Assembly: GCA_033795365.1 (NCBI GenBank)
Contig: JARYGU010000022.1
Location: 23,560 to 87,559, forward strand
Length of the DNA: 64,000 nt
Origin: JARYGU01 sp033795365
Lineage (GTDB): Bacteria; Pseudomonadota; Alphaproteobacteria; Rhizobiales; Rhizobiaceae
Reading direction: 5' to 3'
The stretch's first letter is position 1; every line of letters begins with the position of its first letter. Positions 18,105 to 27,418 of the stretch are shown here, in pieces. The notes beneath the pieces are model-generated. The model was not told the origin of the DNA and made no database searches. It was given only the letters and a program-made list of their open reading frames with translations. The position numbers and the translations under genes are program-made.

Positions 18105-19421
18105 TCTTTCCCAGTCTTCACGAATCCGGTTCCCGCCGCTTCCCAGCCGCCGGTCAAGCTCGGCTGCTTCCGTCTCCGTCAGGCGCAGTTCGACCCGCAC
18201 GCTGCCGTCCTCCAGATCCTCGCGCTCATCCACGATGGAATGATCGTATATCCAGGGCAGCAATTGCAGCCTGTCCATCGGAACGACGGTGTCGCGGGAA
18301 ACGAGCACGCCGGAAAGCCGGCGGTTGATCTCGCCGAGCAGGCGGTCGACGCCCTCGCCCGTTGCCGCCGAAACGGCGATCGTGTTGCTCGCGGTCTCCG
18401 CCTTCTGGAGCAGTGCGGCGCGCGCTTCGGGCTCCAGCCGGTCGATCTTGTTCCAGACTTCCAGGATACGCTCCGCCCCGTCCTTCTCGTCTATCCCGAG
18501 ATCGCCGAGGATGCGCAGAACGTCCGAAGCCTGTGCGCCGTTGTCGTCGTCCGACATGTCGCGCACATGCAGGATCAGGTCCGCCTCCAGCACCTCCTCC
18601 AGCGTCGCCCGGAAGGCGGCGACGAGATGCGTCGGCAGGTCCGAGATGAAGCCCACCGTATCGGACAGGATGACGGTGCGCCCCTGCGGCAGCTTCATGC
18701 GGCGCAGCGTCGGATCGAGCGTGGCGAACAGCATGTCCTCGGCGAGCACTCCCGCCCCGGTGATCCGGTTGAACAGCGTCGACTTGCCGGCATTGGTGTA
18801 GCCGACCAGCGCCACGATCGGATGGGGAACCTTCTTGCGCTTGGAGCGATGGAGTTGCCGGGTGCGGCGCACCTGTTCGAGCTCGCGTTCCAGCCGGACG
18901 ATACGATCCTGCAACTGCCGGCGGTCGGCTTCGATCTGCGTCTCGCCGGGGCCGCCCATGAAGCCCGCGCCGCCGCGCTGGCGCTCCAGGTGGGTCCAGC
19001 TTCTGACCAGCCGCCCCTTTTGGTAGTTCAGATGCGCAAGATCGACCTGCAGCCTGCCTTCCTTGGTGGAGGCACGGCGTCCGAAGATTTCGAGGATGAG
19101 GCCCGTCCGGTCGATGACTTTGGCCTTCCATTCCTTTTCCAGGTTGCGCTGCTGGACCGGAGTAAGGGGGTGATCGACGATGACGAGCCCTGCCCCGGTC
19201 TCGTCCAGCGCCTGTCCGATCTCGGCGATCTTGCCCGTGCCGAGCAATGTCCCGGGTTTCGGCTGGCTCACCGGAACGAGAGCGGAATGCACGACGTCCA
19301 GATCGATGGCAAGCGCGAGCCCGACGGCTTCTTCCAGTCTCGCCTGTTCGGAGCGCGAGGATGCGCCGCCGTCCTGCGCCGCACCGTTCTTCAAAACGGG
19401 CGCAATGACGACCGCGCGCAT
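18102..19421 (-). CDS. hflX: Ribosome-associated GTPase HflX
   Basis: A 439-residue Obg-HflX superfamily GTPase that splits or rescues ribosomes. The N-terminal HflX domain contains HPLTPVQQRNLE and GFMGGPGETQIEADRR. The G domain begins with GYTNAGKS at residues 207-214, followed by DTVGFISDLP. A basic linker (LHRSKRKK) joins the two. The ATG at 19421 was used; upstream in-frame codons to 19498 contain no standard start. It lies 77 bases after hfq on the same strand, the hfq-hflX order known from many proteobacteria. Confidence 0.93.
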   Translation of the reverse strand: MRAVVIAPVLKNGAAQDGGASSRSEQARLEEAVGLALAIDLDVVHSALVPVSQPKPGTLLGTGKIAEIGQALDETGAGLVIVDHPLTPVQQRNLEKEWKAKVIDRTGLILEIFGRRASTKEGRLQVDLAHLNYQKGRLVRSWTHLERQRGGAGFMGGPGETQIEADRRQLQDRIVRLERELEQVRRTRQLHRSKRKKVPHPIVALVGYTNAGKSTLFNRITGAGVLAEDMLFATLDPTLRRMKLPQGRTVILSDTVGFISDLPTHLVAAFRATLEEVLEADLILHVRDMSDDDNGAQASDVLRILGDLGIDEKDGAERILEVWNKIDRLEPEARAALLQKAETASNTIAVSAATGEGVDRLLGEINRRLSGVLVSRDTVVPMDRLQLLPWIYDHSIVDEREDLEDGSVRVELRLTETEAAELDRRLGSGGNRIREDWER

Positions 19422-19498
19422 GTCGTCGCGGCGCTTTTCGGGCTCCGGGACGATCGATTCTTTTCGTGTATCGCGTTTGCTAATTTGCTCTGGTCCTG

Positions 19499-19741
19499 TC
19501 AGGAGCCGTTTTCTTCGGTCTCGAACATCTGCACCGGCTGTCCCGGCATGATCGTCGAGATCGCATGCTTATAGACGAGTTGCGAATGCCCGTCACGGCG
19601 CAAGAGCACGCAGAAATTATCGAAGGACGTCACCACGCCCGTCAGCTTGACCCCGTTTATAAGGAAAATTGTCAGCGAAATCTTCTGCTTGCGAACAGTA
19701 TTGAGAAAAAGATCCTGCAGATTCTGAGAACGTTCCGCCAT
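19499..19741 (-). CDS. hfq: RNA chaperone Hfq
   Basis: An 80-residue Sm-like protein that forms a hexamer and promotes sRNA-mRNA pairing. The Sm1 region (VRKQKISLTIFLINGVKLTG, then SFDNFCVLL) and Sm2 (YKHAISTIMP) are intact. The start MAERSQNLQDLFLN is the standard alphaproteobacterial N-terminus. The leader (19742-19849) holds two inverted repeats listed separately. Located between dat and hflX, downstream of the ntr cluster. Confidence 0.97.
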   Translation of the reverse strand: MAERSQNLQDLFLNTVRKQKISLTIFLINGVKLTGVVTSFDNFCVLLRRDGHSQLVYKHAISTIMPGQPVQMFETEENGS

Positions 19742-19763
19742 AGCGCCGCTTCTTTCTTGATTG

Positions 19764-19782
19764 CCGGTCCCGATTCGACCGG
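19764..19782. promoter_or_regulatory. Inverted repeat in the hfq 5' leader
   Basis: CCGGTC-N7-GACCGG, 22 bp upstream of the hfq start. On the transcribed strand it would form a hairpin just before the ribosome-binding site. It may affect Hfq translation or be part of the autoregulation reported for hfq in several bacteria. Confidence 0.4.
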
Positions 19783-19815
19783 TTGACTGAAAAATCAAAA
19801 GTCCCCGTCTGACCG

Positions 19816-19831
19816 GCGAAACATGTTTCGC
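19816..19831. promoter_or_regulatory. 16-bp perfect palindrome between dat and hfq
   Basis: GCGAAACATGTTTCGC is a perfect palindrome, 74 bp upstream of hfq and 18 bp past the dat stop. It could be an operator for hfq or the stem end of the dat message. No T-run follows on the minus strand, so a terminator is less likely. Confidence 0.45.
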
Positions 19832-19849
19832 GGTCTGTTGGTTTTGGTA

Positions 19850-20713
19850 TCAAATAGAAGTCTTTTCCGCAACGTCGAAAAAGGCTTCGCGAATTTTCTG
19901 GGCAGTTATGCCCGGATGGCCGTTTGCGATGGTCTTTCCGTCGATTTCGACCAGGGGAAAACAGATGCTTGTCGCAGCGGTGATGAAGACTTCGCGCGCC
20001 GCCAGCATCTCCTCCACCGAAAACGGCCTTTCCTCGACCTCCAGACCGAGACCGCTTGCGACATCGATCAGGGTCGTGCGGGTGATGCCGCGCAGAATCC
20101 CATGTTCGGCAGGCCGCGTGACGAGCTTGCCATTCGCATCCACGATCCAGACATTCGTCGCCGCCCCTTCCTTAACGGTTCCGTCGGCGTCGACGAAGAT
20201 CGCCTCCTGCGCGCCCTTCTCCTTCGCCTGCTGGCGGGCAAGCACATTCGGCAGCAGGCCTATGGTTTTGACATCGACGCGCTCCCAGCGATTCTCCGGC
20301 ACCGTGATCGCCTTGATTCCCCCGGCATTCTTCGCCGCGATGACCGAAGGGTCCGTGCTCTTCGCCGTTATCACCAGCGAAGGCTGGGTTCCGCCTGCGG
20401 GAAACACATGGTCGCGCCTTGCGACCCCGCGGGTCACCTGAAGATAGAAAAGCCCGTTCCGCACGCGGTTTCGCCGCAACAGCTCGCGGATGATGCCGGT
20501 CAGCGCCGCGCGGCTCACGGGCCGTGCGATCCGGATTTCCCCGAGCGAACGGTCGAGACGATCGAGGTGGCGCGTCAGGTCGACGATGAAGCCGTGCCGG
20601 ACCTCGCAGACCTCGTAGACGCCGTCGGCGAACTGATAGCCGCGATCCTCGACATGGACAGCCGCATCGTCATGGCGCACGTAACGACCATTCACATAGG
20701 CAAGGCGGGGCAT
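19850..20713 (-). CDS. dat: D-amino-acid aminotransferase
   Basis: A 287-residue class IV PLP aminotransferase. The cofactor lysine is in VDVKTIGLLPNVLARQQAKE, and the substrate loop includes YLQVTRGVARRDH, typical of D-amino acid transaminases. EGAATNVWIVD provides the carboxylate-binding region of the fold. It should interconvert D-alanine and D-glutamate with their 2-oxo acids. It lies 9 bases after trkA and is likely transcribed with it; dat following the ntr-trkA genes is a conserved rhizobial order as I recall it. Confidence 0.88.
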   Translation of the reverse strand: MPRLAYVNGRYVRHDDAAVHVEDRGYQFADGVYEVCEVRHGFIVDLTRHLDRLDRSLGEIRIARPVSRAALTGIIRELLRRNRVRNGLFYLQVTRGVARRDHVFPAGGTQPSLVITAKSTDPSVIAAKNAGGIKAITVPENRWERVDVKTIGLLPNVLARQQAKEKGAQEAIFVDADGTVKEGAATNVWIVDANGKLVTRPAEHGILRGITRTTLIDVASGLGLEVEERPFSVEEMLAAREVFITAATSICFPLVEIDGKTIANGHPGITAQKIREAFFDVAEKTSI

Positions 20714-20722
20714 TGGAGTTTC

Positions 20723-22099
20723 CTAGAAATATTGGATGCTGACGCGGAAGAGCTGCTCGACGTGACGCACCGCCGAGGCGGCGGCGAAAAGGACGACGCG
20801 ATCCTTCGCCTTGATCTTCGTGCTGCCGTCGGGGCGGATAACCGCCTTGTCCCGGTAGATCGCGCCGATGCGCACGCCGTCCGGAAGCTCGATCTCGCGC
20901 AGCGGCTGGCCGACCAGCGGCGATGTTTCCAGCGCCTCCGCCTCGATCACCTCCGCCGAACCGCGCTGCACGGCATAGACGGAGCGGATGCGCCCCTTTC
21001 GCACATGCTGCAGGATGCCGGAAATGGTGACGGCGCGAGGGTTTATATGCGCGTCGATGCCGAGGCTCTTGGTGAATTCCTGATAAGTCGGATCGTTGAT
21101 CAGCACCAGGTTCTGCTTGCAGCCGAGCTTCTTCGCCATGACGCTGCCGAGGATGTTGATCTGGTCGTTGTTCGTCAGTGCCACGACGAGATCCGCGTCC
21201 TGGATATCCGCCTGCTGGAGAATCCGCTGGTCGAGCGCCGATCCGTTGAGGACGACGGTATGGCGCAGCAGATCGGCGATGTGCATGGCGCGGTTGCGGT
21301 CGCTCTCGATGATCTTGATGCGGGTCTTCGGCTGGTAGTCCTCGATCGCCTTCGCGACGAAGTAGCCGATATTGCCGCCGCCGGTGATGACGATGCGCGC
21401 CGCCTCCTGCTCCTCGTGGCCGAAGAGCGAGAGCGTGCGCCGGACATGCTCGCGGTCGCAGACGACATAGGCGAGATCGCCCGTCTGGAGCTGATCGGTC
21501 GAATGGGGAACGGTCAGCCTGCCGTTGCGGTAGATGCCGGTGACGGTGGCGCTGAGGTCGGGAAAAAGCTCGCTCAGCTGCTGCAGGGGCGTGTCCACGA
21601 CCGGGCAATCCTCCATGCACTCGATCGCCACCATGACGATGCGGTCCTCGGCAAAGCGCACGACGTCGGTCGCGCCCGGAAAGGAGATGCGCCTCAGCAC
21701 CATCTTGCCGACCTCCACCTCGGGCGAGATGGTGACGTCGATCGGCATGTTGTCGCGGGAGAAGAGATCGGAATATTCCGGCGCGAGATAGCTTTGCGCG
21801 CGAATGCGGGCGATCTTGGTCGGAACGTTGAACAGCGAATGCGCAACCTGGCAGGCCACCATGTTGATCTCGTCGTAGAGCGTGACGGCGATGATCATGT
21901 CCGCCTGGTCCGCGCCGGCCTTGGCGAGCACTTCCGGATGCGCGCCGTGGCCGACATACCCCCGGACATCGAGCGTTTCCGTGATCGCGCTGACGAGGGA
22001 AGCCTGCGTATCGATCACCGAGACGTCGTTGCCTTCTTCGGCAAGCCGCTCGGCAATACCGTAGCCCACCCGCCCGGCGCCGCAGATGATGACTTTCAT
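20723..22099 (-). CDS. trkA: Trk potassium uptake system, NAD-binding peripheral protein TrkA
   Basis: A 458-residue cytoplasmic regulator of the TrkH/TrkG channel. It has two RCK units, each a Rossmann domain plus a TrkA_C domain. The first nucleotide-binding motif is ICGAGRVGYGIAERL at the N-terminus, the second ITGGGNIGYFVAKAI near residue 235. It binds NAD(H)/ATP and gates K+ uptake. The TrkH subunit is not in the window. Gene order ntrX-trkA-dat fits the rhizobial chromosome. Confidence 0.94.
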   Translation of the reverse strand: MKVIICGAGRVGYGIAERLAEEGNDVSVIDTQASLVSAITETLDVRGYVGHGAHPEVLAKAGADQADMIIAVTLYDEINMVACQVAHSLFNVPTKIARIRAQSYLAPEYSDLFSRDNMPIDVTISPEVEVGKMVLRRISFPGATDVVRFAEDRIVMVAIECMEDCPVVDTPLQQLSELFPDLSATVTGIYRNGRLTVPHSTDQLQTGDLAYVVCDREHVRRTLSLFGHEEQEAARIVITGGGNIGYFVAKAIEDYQPKTRIKIIESDRNRAMHIADLLRHTVVLNGSALDQRILQQADIQDADLVVALTNNDQINILGSVMAKKLGCKQNLVLINDPTYQEFTKSLGIDAHINPRAVTISGILQHVRKGRIRSVYAVQRGSAEVIEAEALETSPLVGQPLREIELPDGVRIGAIYRDKAVIRPDGSTKIKAKDRVVLFAAASAVRHVEQLFRVSIQYF

Positions 22100-22139
22100 A
22101 TGTTCCCTCTATCTCCCGCCGTCGATCGGTTCACCGTGC

Positions 22140-23504
22140 TTATACGCCAAGCGATTTGAGTTTGCGATGGAGCGCGGAGCGTTCCATGCCGACGAACTCG
22201 GCCGTTCGCGAGATGTTGCCGCCGAAACGGTTGATCTGGGCGATGAGATAGTCGCGCTCGAAGCGTTCGCGCGCTTCCCTCAGCGGCAGCGTCATGATGT
22301 GCTGGTCGCCCTGGGTCGAGACCTTCGGCAGCATGTCGCCGACCTCGGTCGGAAGCATGTCGGCCGTGATCGGCGTATCCGGACCGTCGCTGCGAGCAAG
22401 GATCATCAGCCGCTCGATATTGTTGCGAAGCTGGCGGATGTTGCCCGGCCAGTCGTGCGCCTGCAGGACGGCCAGCGCGTCGTCGCCGATCTTTCGGGCG
22501 CGGATGCCGGCCTGTTCGCTGATCTGGCGCATGAAGAGATCGACCAGGAACGGAATGTCCTCCCGCCGCTCGGCGAGCGCCGGCACGCGGACGGGAACGA
22601 CTGCGAGACGGTGGTAGAGGTCTTCGCGGAAGGTGCCGTCGGCGATGTGGCTTTCGAGATTGTAGGCGGTCGAGGAAATGATGCGTACGTCCACCTTCAC
22701 CCGCTTCGAGCCGCCGACCCTTTCGAACTGCTGGTCGACCAGCACGCGCAGGATCTTGTTCTGCGTCTCGCGCGGCATTTCGCCGATCTCGTCCAGATAG
22801 AGAATGCCGCCATGGGCCTCTTCCAGCGCGCCCGTGCGCCGCGCCTGCCCGGGCCCGCCCTCGGTTCCGAAGAGTGCGATCTCCATGCGTTCCGGCGTGA
22901 TGGCGGCGGCGTTCAGCGCGACGAACGGACCGTTCGCACGGCTGGACTTGCGGTGGATCATCCGCGCAACGAGCTCCTTGCCGGAGCCGGAGGGGCCGAG
23001 AATCATGATGCGGCTGTTCGTCGGAGCGACCTTGTCGATCGTCTGGCGCAGTTGCGAGACCGCCACCGACGTGCCGATCAGTTCCGCTGGGTCGCCCGAG
23101 CGGCGCTTGAGTTCGGTCACTTCCTTGCGCAGCTTCGAATTTTCGAGCGCCCGCTCGGCGATCAGGATCAGGCGGTCGGCCTTGAAGGGCTTCTCGATGA
23201 AGTCGTAGGCGCCGCGGCGGATCGCCGAGACCGCAGTCTCGATATTGCCGTGGCCGGAGATCATGACGACTGGCAGATCCGGATGCCTGTTCTTGATCTC
23301 GTCCAATAGCGCGAGCCCGTCGAGACGGCTTCCCTGCATCCAGATGTCGAGAAACACCAGTCGCGGCACGCGGTCGCTGATCGCCGCAAGCGCGCTGTCG
23401 CTGTCGAAGGCCGTCCGGGTTTCGTGGCCTTCGTCCGACAGGATGCCGGAGACGATCTCGCGGATGTCCTCTTCGTCGTCCACAACCAGAATATCAGACG
23501 CCAT
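22140..23504 (-). CDS. ntrX: Nitrogen regulation response regulator NtrX
   Basis: A 454-residue response regulator. The receiver domain has its phosphorylation site at Asp53 (LVFLDIWM). The AAA+ domain has Walker A GPSGSGKE, and the C-terminus is a Fis-type helix-turn-helix (NISRTAEFVGMERSALHRKL). The sigma-54 contact loop GAFTGA is replaced by EGGPGQARRTGALE, so NtrX should not remodel sigma-54 polymerase in the NtrC manner. Its start overlaps the ntrY end by 11 bases. It partners with NtrY in nitrogen, envelope and redox control in alphaproteobacteria. Confidence 0.95.
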   Translation of the reverse strand: MASDILVVDDEEDIREIVSGILSDEGHETRTAFDSDSALAAISDRVPRLVFLDIWMQGSRLDGLALLDEIKNRHPDLPVVMISGHGNIETAVSAIRRGAYDFIEKPFKADRLILIAERALENSKLRKEVTELKRRSGDPAELIGTSVAVSQLRQTIDKVAPTNSRIMILGPSGSGKELVARMIHRKSSRANGPFVALNAAAITPERMEIALFGTEGGPGQARRTGALEEAHGGILYLDEIGEMPRETQNKILRVLVDQQFERVGGSKRVKVDVRIISSTAYNLESHIADGTFREDLYHRLAVVPVRVPALAERREDIPFLVDLFMRQISEQAGIRARKIGDDALAVLQAHDWPGNIRQLRNNIERLMILARSDGPDTPITADMLPTEVGDMLPKVSTQGDQHIMTLPLREARERFERDYLIAQINRFGGNISRTAEFVGMERSALHRKLKSLGV

Positions 23505-25767
23505 GGGTGAGTTCCTTGTCTTTCATGTCCGCGTCGACGGCCGCGACGTCCTCGAAGGGCAGGATCACGCGGATCATTGCCCCATGGCCGTTGTCGAAGT
23601 CCTGGGGCGCGTCGTGCAGTTCGATCTGCCCCCCGTGGTCCTCGATGATCTTCTTGACGATTGCGAGGCCGAGCCCGGTGCCCTTTTCGCGCATGGTCAT
23701 ATAGGGTTCGAGAATCCGGTGCCGGTTCTCGGTCGGCAGCCCCTTGCCGTTGTCGATGACCTCGACGGTGAAATTGCCCGAGGCCTCGTCCTTCGATGCC
23801 CGCACGAGGACCTTGCGCTCCTCGCGCGAGACCTCCGCCGGCAAGGCCTCGATCGCCTCGACGGCGTTCTTGATGAGGTTCCCGAAGGCCTGCCCCAGCA
23901 TGCGCGCATCGAAGAGGCCGAGGAGCGGCGTATCGCCGAATTCCTTGAGGAAGACGACATGGTTGTTGCCCATCTCGCGCAGGAAGACCGCGTCTTTCAG
24001 GATCGTGCGCAGGTCGGATTTTTCCTTGGTGGGCTTGGGCATGCGGGCAAAGGCGGAGAATTCGTCGACCATGCGGCCGATATCCTCGACCTGGCGCACG
24101 ATGGTATCCGTACACTGGTCGAAGACGGCACGGTCCTGCTGGTCGATCTGCTTGCCGTAGCGCCGGCGGATGCGTTCGGCCGAAAGCTGGATCGGGGTCA
24201 GCGGGTTCTTGATCTCATGGGCGATGCGGCGGGCGACGTCCGCCCAGGCGGTCGAGCGCTGAGCGATCACGAGGTCGGTGATGTCGTCGACGGTGATGAC
24301 GAAGGATTCCTTGGCGTCCTTGGCCTCCTCGCGCGTCACCTGGACGTTCAGCGTCCGCTCCTTGCCGCCGCGCATCAGGTTGATCTGCTTGTGATATTCG
24401 TTGCGGTAGCGGGTCGCCGCTTCCGCCAGGACCGATTCGATCTCGGGCGCCACGTCGGCAAGCCGCTCGCCGAGAAGAGAGGCGACGCTGCGGCCGAGCA
24501 GGATTTCCGCGGACGGGTTGGCGATCGTCACCCGGCCGTCCTGCTCGACGCCGATCACCGCCGCCGTCACGCCGGAAAGCACCGCCTCGATGAAACGGCG
24601 GCGGTGGTCCATTTCGTCCTTGGCGTCCAGGATCTGGCCCTGCTGGGCGCGGATCTCCGCGATCATCTTGTTGAAGGTGCGCGAGAGGTTCCCGACATCG
24701 CCGTCTGCGGCCCGCACCGGCACGTTCACGTCGAGATTGCCGGAGGCGACGCTGTCGGCGGCGCCGATCAGCAGGCGGATCGGCCGCACGATGCGGTCGG
24801 CCACGGCGATCGCCGTCCAGATCGCCGCAAGCAGCACGATCAGCGCGAAACCGATATAGAGGACGCCGAAGGCGATCTGCAGCGAGGTCCGGCCGGCCTC
24901 GAGCGTCCGGTATTCGGCGGTGTTTTCCTCCATCAGGCGCATCGAGCGCATGACGTCCGGGTCCACCGTGCGGATCGTGTAGAGGAAGGCATCGGGAATG
25001 TTGTCGAGCTTGATGACGGCGCCGACAAGGTTGGTCACCCCGGGCGGAATGAGGGTCGGCTGGCCGGAGGCGGACGTCCTCAGTGCATCCTCGGGGACCG
25101 CGGGAAGCGGCCTCTCCGTCGGTATGTTCGCCTGCAGGATCGCCGTGCCGTCGGCCCTGACGAGGAAAGCCCCGAGCATGCCGCGGCCCCGCGCCTGGCG
25201 CGTCATCAGGTCGGTGAAGCCGGTCCGGTCGAGACTGTAGAGCTGCCGGTTGCGGTCGAGGTCGTTCGCCATCGAGACCGTCTGGCCTTGAAGATAGCTC
25301 GCATTCTCGAGCACATAGGCCTGCGCCACGTTCAGCGACGAGCTGACGATCGATTGCGTGCGGATGGAGAACCAGCGGTCGAGACCGACATCCAGCGTGA
25401 TGGAGGCGAAGATCGCCACGAGGATCGCCGGCGTTATCGCGACGATCGAGAAAAGGGCGACGATTCGCACATGCAGGCGGGCTGCCGCGCGCCCGCGCTT
25501 GCGGGCCTTCAGCAGGCGCGCAATTTCCCGGCCGATCAGGAAGATCAGGCCGACGACGAAAATGGCGTTCACCGAGGCGGAGGCGATGACGACATTGGCT
25601 TCGGGCTTGATCGGCGTCAGGCCGAGCAGGATGAAGAGCGAGATGGTCGCGGCGACGAGCGCGCCGCCTGCCAGCAGCAGCCCCGGAAAGGCGAACGAGG
25701 CACGGCGATCGGCGCCGTTGCCCTTTCCCTCCTCGCCGTCTCCAAGCAGACTGACGCCTTCCGCCAT
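23494..25767 (-). CDS. ntrY: Nitrogen regulation sensor histidine kinase NtrY
   Basis: A membrane-bound sensor kinase, 757 residues from the ATG at 25767, chosen because GGAAG precedes it; an ATG at 25794 would add nine residues. Three or more hydrophobic helices at the N-terminus enclose a periplasmic region, followed by HAMP, PAS, HisKA (RRIAHEIKNPLTPIQLSAER) and HATPase_c (EVIDNGKGLP, GTGLGLAIVKKI) domains. It phosphorylates NtrX. The 196-bp gap to ntrC upstream probably holds the ntrYX promoter. Confidence 0.94.
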   Translation of the reverse strand: MAEGVSLLGDGEEGKGNGADRRASFAFPGLLLAGGALVAATISLFILLGLTPIKPEANVVIASASVNAIFVVGLIFLIGREIARLLKARKRGRAAARLHVRIVALFSIVAITPAILVAIFASITLDVGLDRWFSIRTQSIVSSSLNVAQAYVLENASYLQGQTVSMANDLDRNRQLYSLDRTGFTDLMTRQARGRGMLGAFLVRADGTAILQANIPTERPLPAVPEDALRTSASGQPTLIPPGVTNLVGAVIKLDNIPDAFLYTIRTVDPDVMRSMRLMEENTAEYRTLEAGRTSLQIAFGVLYIGFALIVLLAAIWTAIAVADRIVRPIRLLIGAADSVASGNLDVNVPVRAADGDVGNLSRTFNKMIAEIRAQQGQILDAKDEMDHRRRFIEAVLSGVTAAVIGVEQDGRVTIANPSAEILLGRSVASLLGERLADVAPEIESVLAEAATRYRNEYHKQINLMRGGKERTLNVQVTREEAKDAKESFVITVDDITDLVIAQRSTAWADVARRIAHEIKNPLTPIQLSAERIRRRYGKQIDQQDRAVFDQCTDTIVRQVEDIGRMVDEFSAFARMPKPTKEKSDLRTILKDAVFLREMGNNHVVFLKEFGDTPLLGLFDARMLGQAFGNLIKNAVEAIEALPAEVSREERKVLVRASKDEASGNFTVEVIDNGKGLPTENRHRILEPYMTMREKGTGLGLAIVKKIIEDHGGQIELHDAPQDFDNGHGAMIRVILPFEDVAAVDADMKDKELTHGV

Positions 25768-25963
25768 CGATGCTTCCAATCCCCCGCCGGACATGATCCG
25801 GCATATCGAACGATCCCGCTGCGCCGGGGTCTCTCCCCCGCGATCCGTACCGTTCGTTTCAGAGAAGCAACGGCCACGGCGCCGCTCCTGCCGGAGCGGG
25901 CACTGGACATGTTACCTTCAAGCAACACATTGTGGCGAAAATGCAACGCCTCGCGCGATCAAG

Positions 25964-27418
25964 TCAAGCGGAGCGGGAGCTTCTATACACGGAAACGCCG
26001 AGTTCCCGGATCTTTTTGCGCAGCGTGTTCCGGTTGAGCCCGAGAAGGTCCGCCGCCTTGATCTGGTTGCCGCGCGTTGCCGTGAGGGCGGCGAGAATCA
26101 GCGGGTACTCCATCTCGGCCAGAACGCGGTCGTAGAGGCCCGAAGGCGGCAGGCCGTCGCCAAAGCTCGCGAAATACTGCCGCATGTTTTCCTCGACGGC
26201 CTGGGAGATGGAAAGCGCACCGCTGCGGGTCGCCGCCTTCTCGATCGGACTGTCCGGGATGTCGGCGCGAAGCTCCGATTCGATGATCTCGCGGGTGATG
26301 ACGTCCTGAGGATAGAGCGCCGTCAGGCGGCGCACGACATTTTCGAGTTCGCGGACATTGCCCGGCCAGGGATGCGCCTTCATCAGCTCCAGCGCTTCCT
26401 GGTCGAAGCGCTTGGCGTCGAGGCCTTCCTTTTCCGCCTGTTGGACGAAATGGCGTACGAGGTCCGGGATATCCTCGGCCCTGTCGCGAAGCGGCGGCAG
26501 CCGGAGCGGCACCACGTTCAGGCGATAATAGAGGTCTTCGCGGAAAAGCCCCTGGTTGATCGACTGCTTCAGATCCTTGTTGGTGGCGGCGACGATCCGC
26601 ACGTCGGTCCGGATCGGGGTGCGCCCGCCGACGGTCGTGTATTCTCCCTGCTGGAGCACGCGAAGCAGCCGCGTCTGCGCATCCATCGGCATGTCGCCGA
26701 TCTCGTCGAGGAAGAGCGTTCCCCCCTCGGCCTGCTCGAAGCGGCCGGTCGAACGGTTCTGCGCGCCGGTGAAGGCGCCCTTCTCATGGCCGAAGAGCTC
26801 CGATTCGATAAGGTCGCGCGGAATGGCCGCCATGTTGATCGCGACGAACGGACCATTGCGGCGCTTGCCATAGTCGTGCAGCGCGCGTGCCACGAGTTCC
26901 TTGCCGGTGCCCGATTCGCCGGTGATCATCAGCGTCAGGTCCGTCTGCATCAGCCGCGCGAGCACACGGTAGATCTCCTGCATCGCCGCCGAGCGGCCGA
27001 CCAGGGGCATACCGTCCTGCGGATCCTCGTCCTGTTTCGGGGGCTTGCGCTTCGGTTCGGCCAGCGCCCGTCCGATGATCGCGATCAGTTCGGTCAGGTC
27101 GAACGGCTTCGGCAGATAGTCGTAAGCGCCCTTCTCGGATGCCTTGATCGCGGTCATGAAAGTGTTCTGCGCGCTCATCACCAGCACCGGCAGGTCCGGC
27201 CGCGCCTTCTTGATCCGCGGCAGCAGGTCGAAGGCGTTTTCGTCCGGCATGACCACGTCGGTCACCACGATGTCCCCGTCTCCGGCCGCGATCCAGCGCC
27301 AGAGCGTGGCGGCATTCGAGGTGATGCGAACGTCATAGCCGGCCCGGCTCAGCGCTTGATTCAGCACCGTGCGGATGGCTGCATCATCGTCGGCAACAAG
27401 GATCGTGGCACCTGTCAT
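25964..27418 (-). CDS. ntrC: Nitrogen regulation response regulator NtrC
   Basis: A 484-residue sigma-54-dependent activator. Receiver phosphorylation site is Asp54 (VVTDVVMPDE). The AAA+ domain has GESGTGKE and an intact GAFTGA loop (HEKGAFTGAQNRS). The C-terminal Fis-type helix-turn-helix reads GNQIKAADLLGLNRNTLRKKI. It activates genes for nitrogen assimilation when phosphorylated by NtrB under nitrogen limitation. Its ATG overlaps the ntrB stop by 4 bases. Confidence 0.97.
   Translation of the reverse strand: MTGATILVADDDAAIRTVLNQALSRAGYDVRITSNAATLWRWIAAGDGDIVVTDVVMPDENAFDLLPRIKKARPDLPVLVMSAQNTFMTAIKASEKGAYDYLPKPFDLTELIAIIGRALAEPKRKPPKQDEDPQDGMPLVGRSAAMQEIYRVLARLMQTDLTLMITGESGTGKELVARALHDYGKRRNGPFVAINMAAIPRDLIESELFGHEKGAFTGAQNRSTGRFEQAEGGTLFLDEIGDMPMDAQTRLLRVLQQGEYTTVGGRTPIRTDVRIVAATNKDLKQSINQGLFREDLYYRLNVVPLRLPPLRDRAEDIPDLVRHFVQQAEKEGLDAKRFDQEALELMKAHPWPGNVRELENVVRRLTALYPQDVITREIIESELRADIPDSPIEKAATRSGALSISQAVEENMRQYFASFGDGLPPSGLYDRVLAEMEYPLILAALTATRGNQIKAADLLGLNRNTLRKKIRELGVSVYRSSRSA

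Noticed and set aside
19823..22159. 778-codon plus-strand frame
   Set aside because: Runs antisense to dat and trkA, which are clear family members; the composition (Asp, Arg, His rich) is typical of antisense frames.
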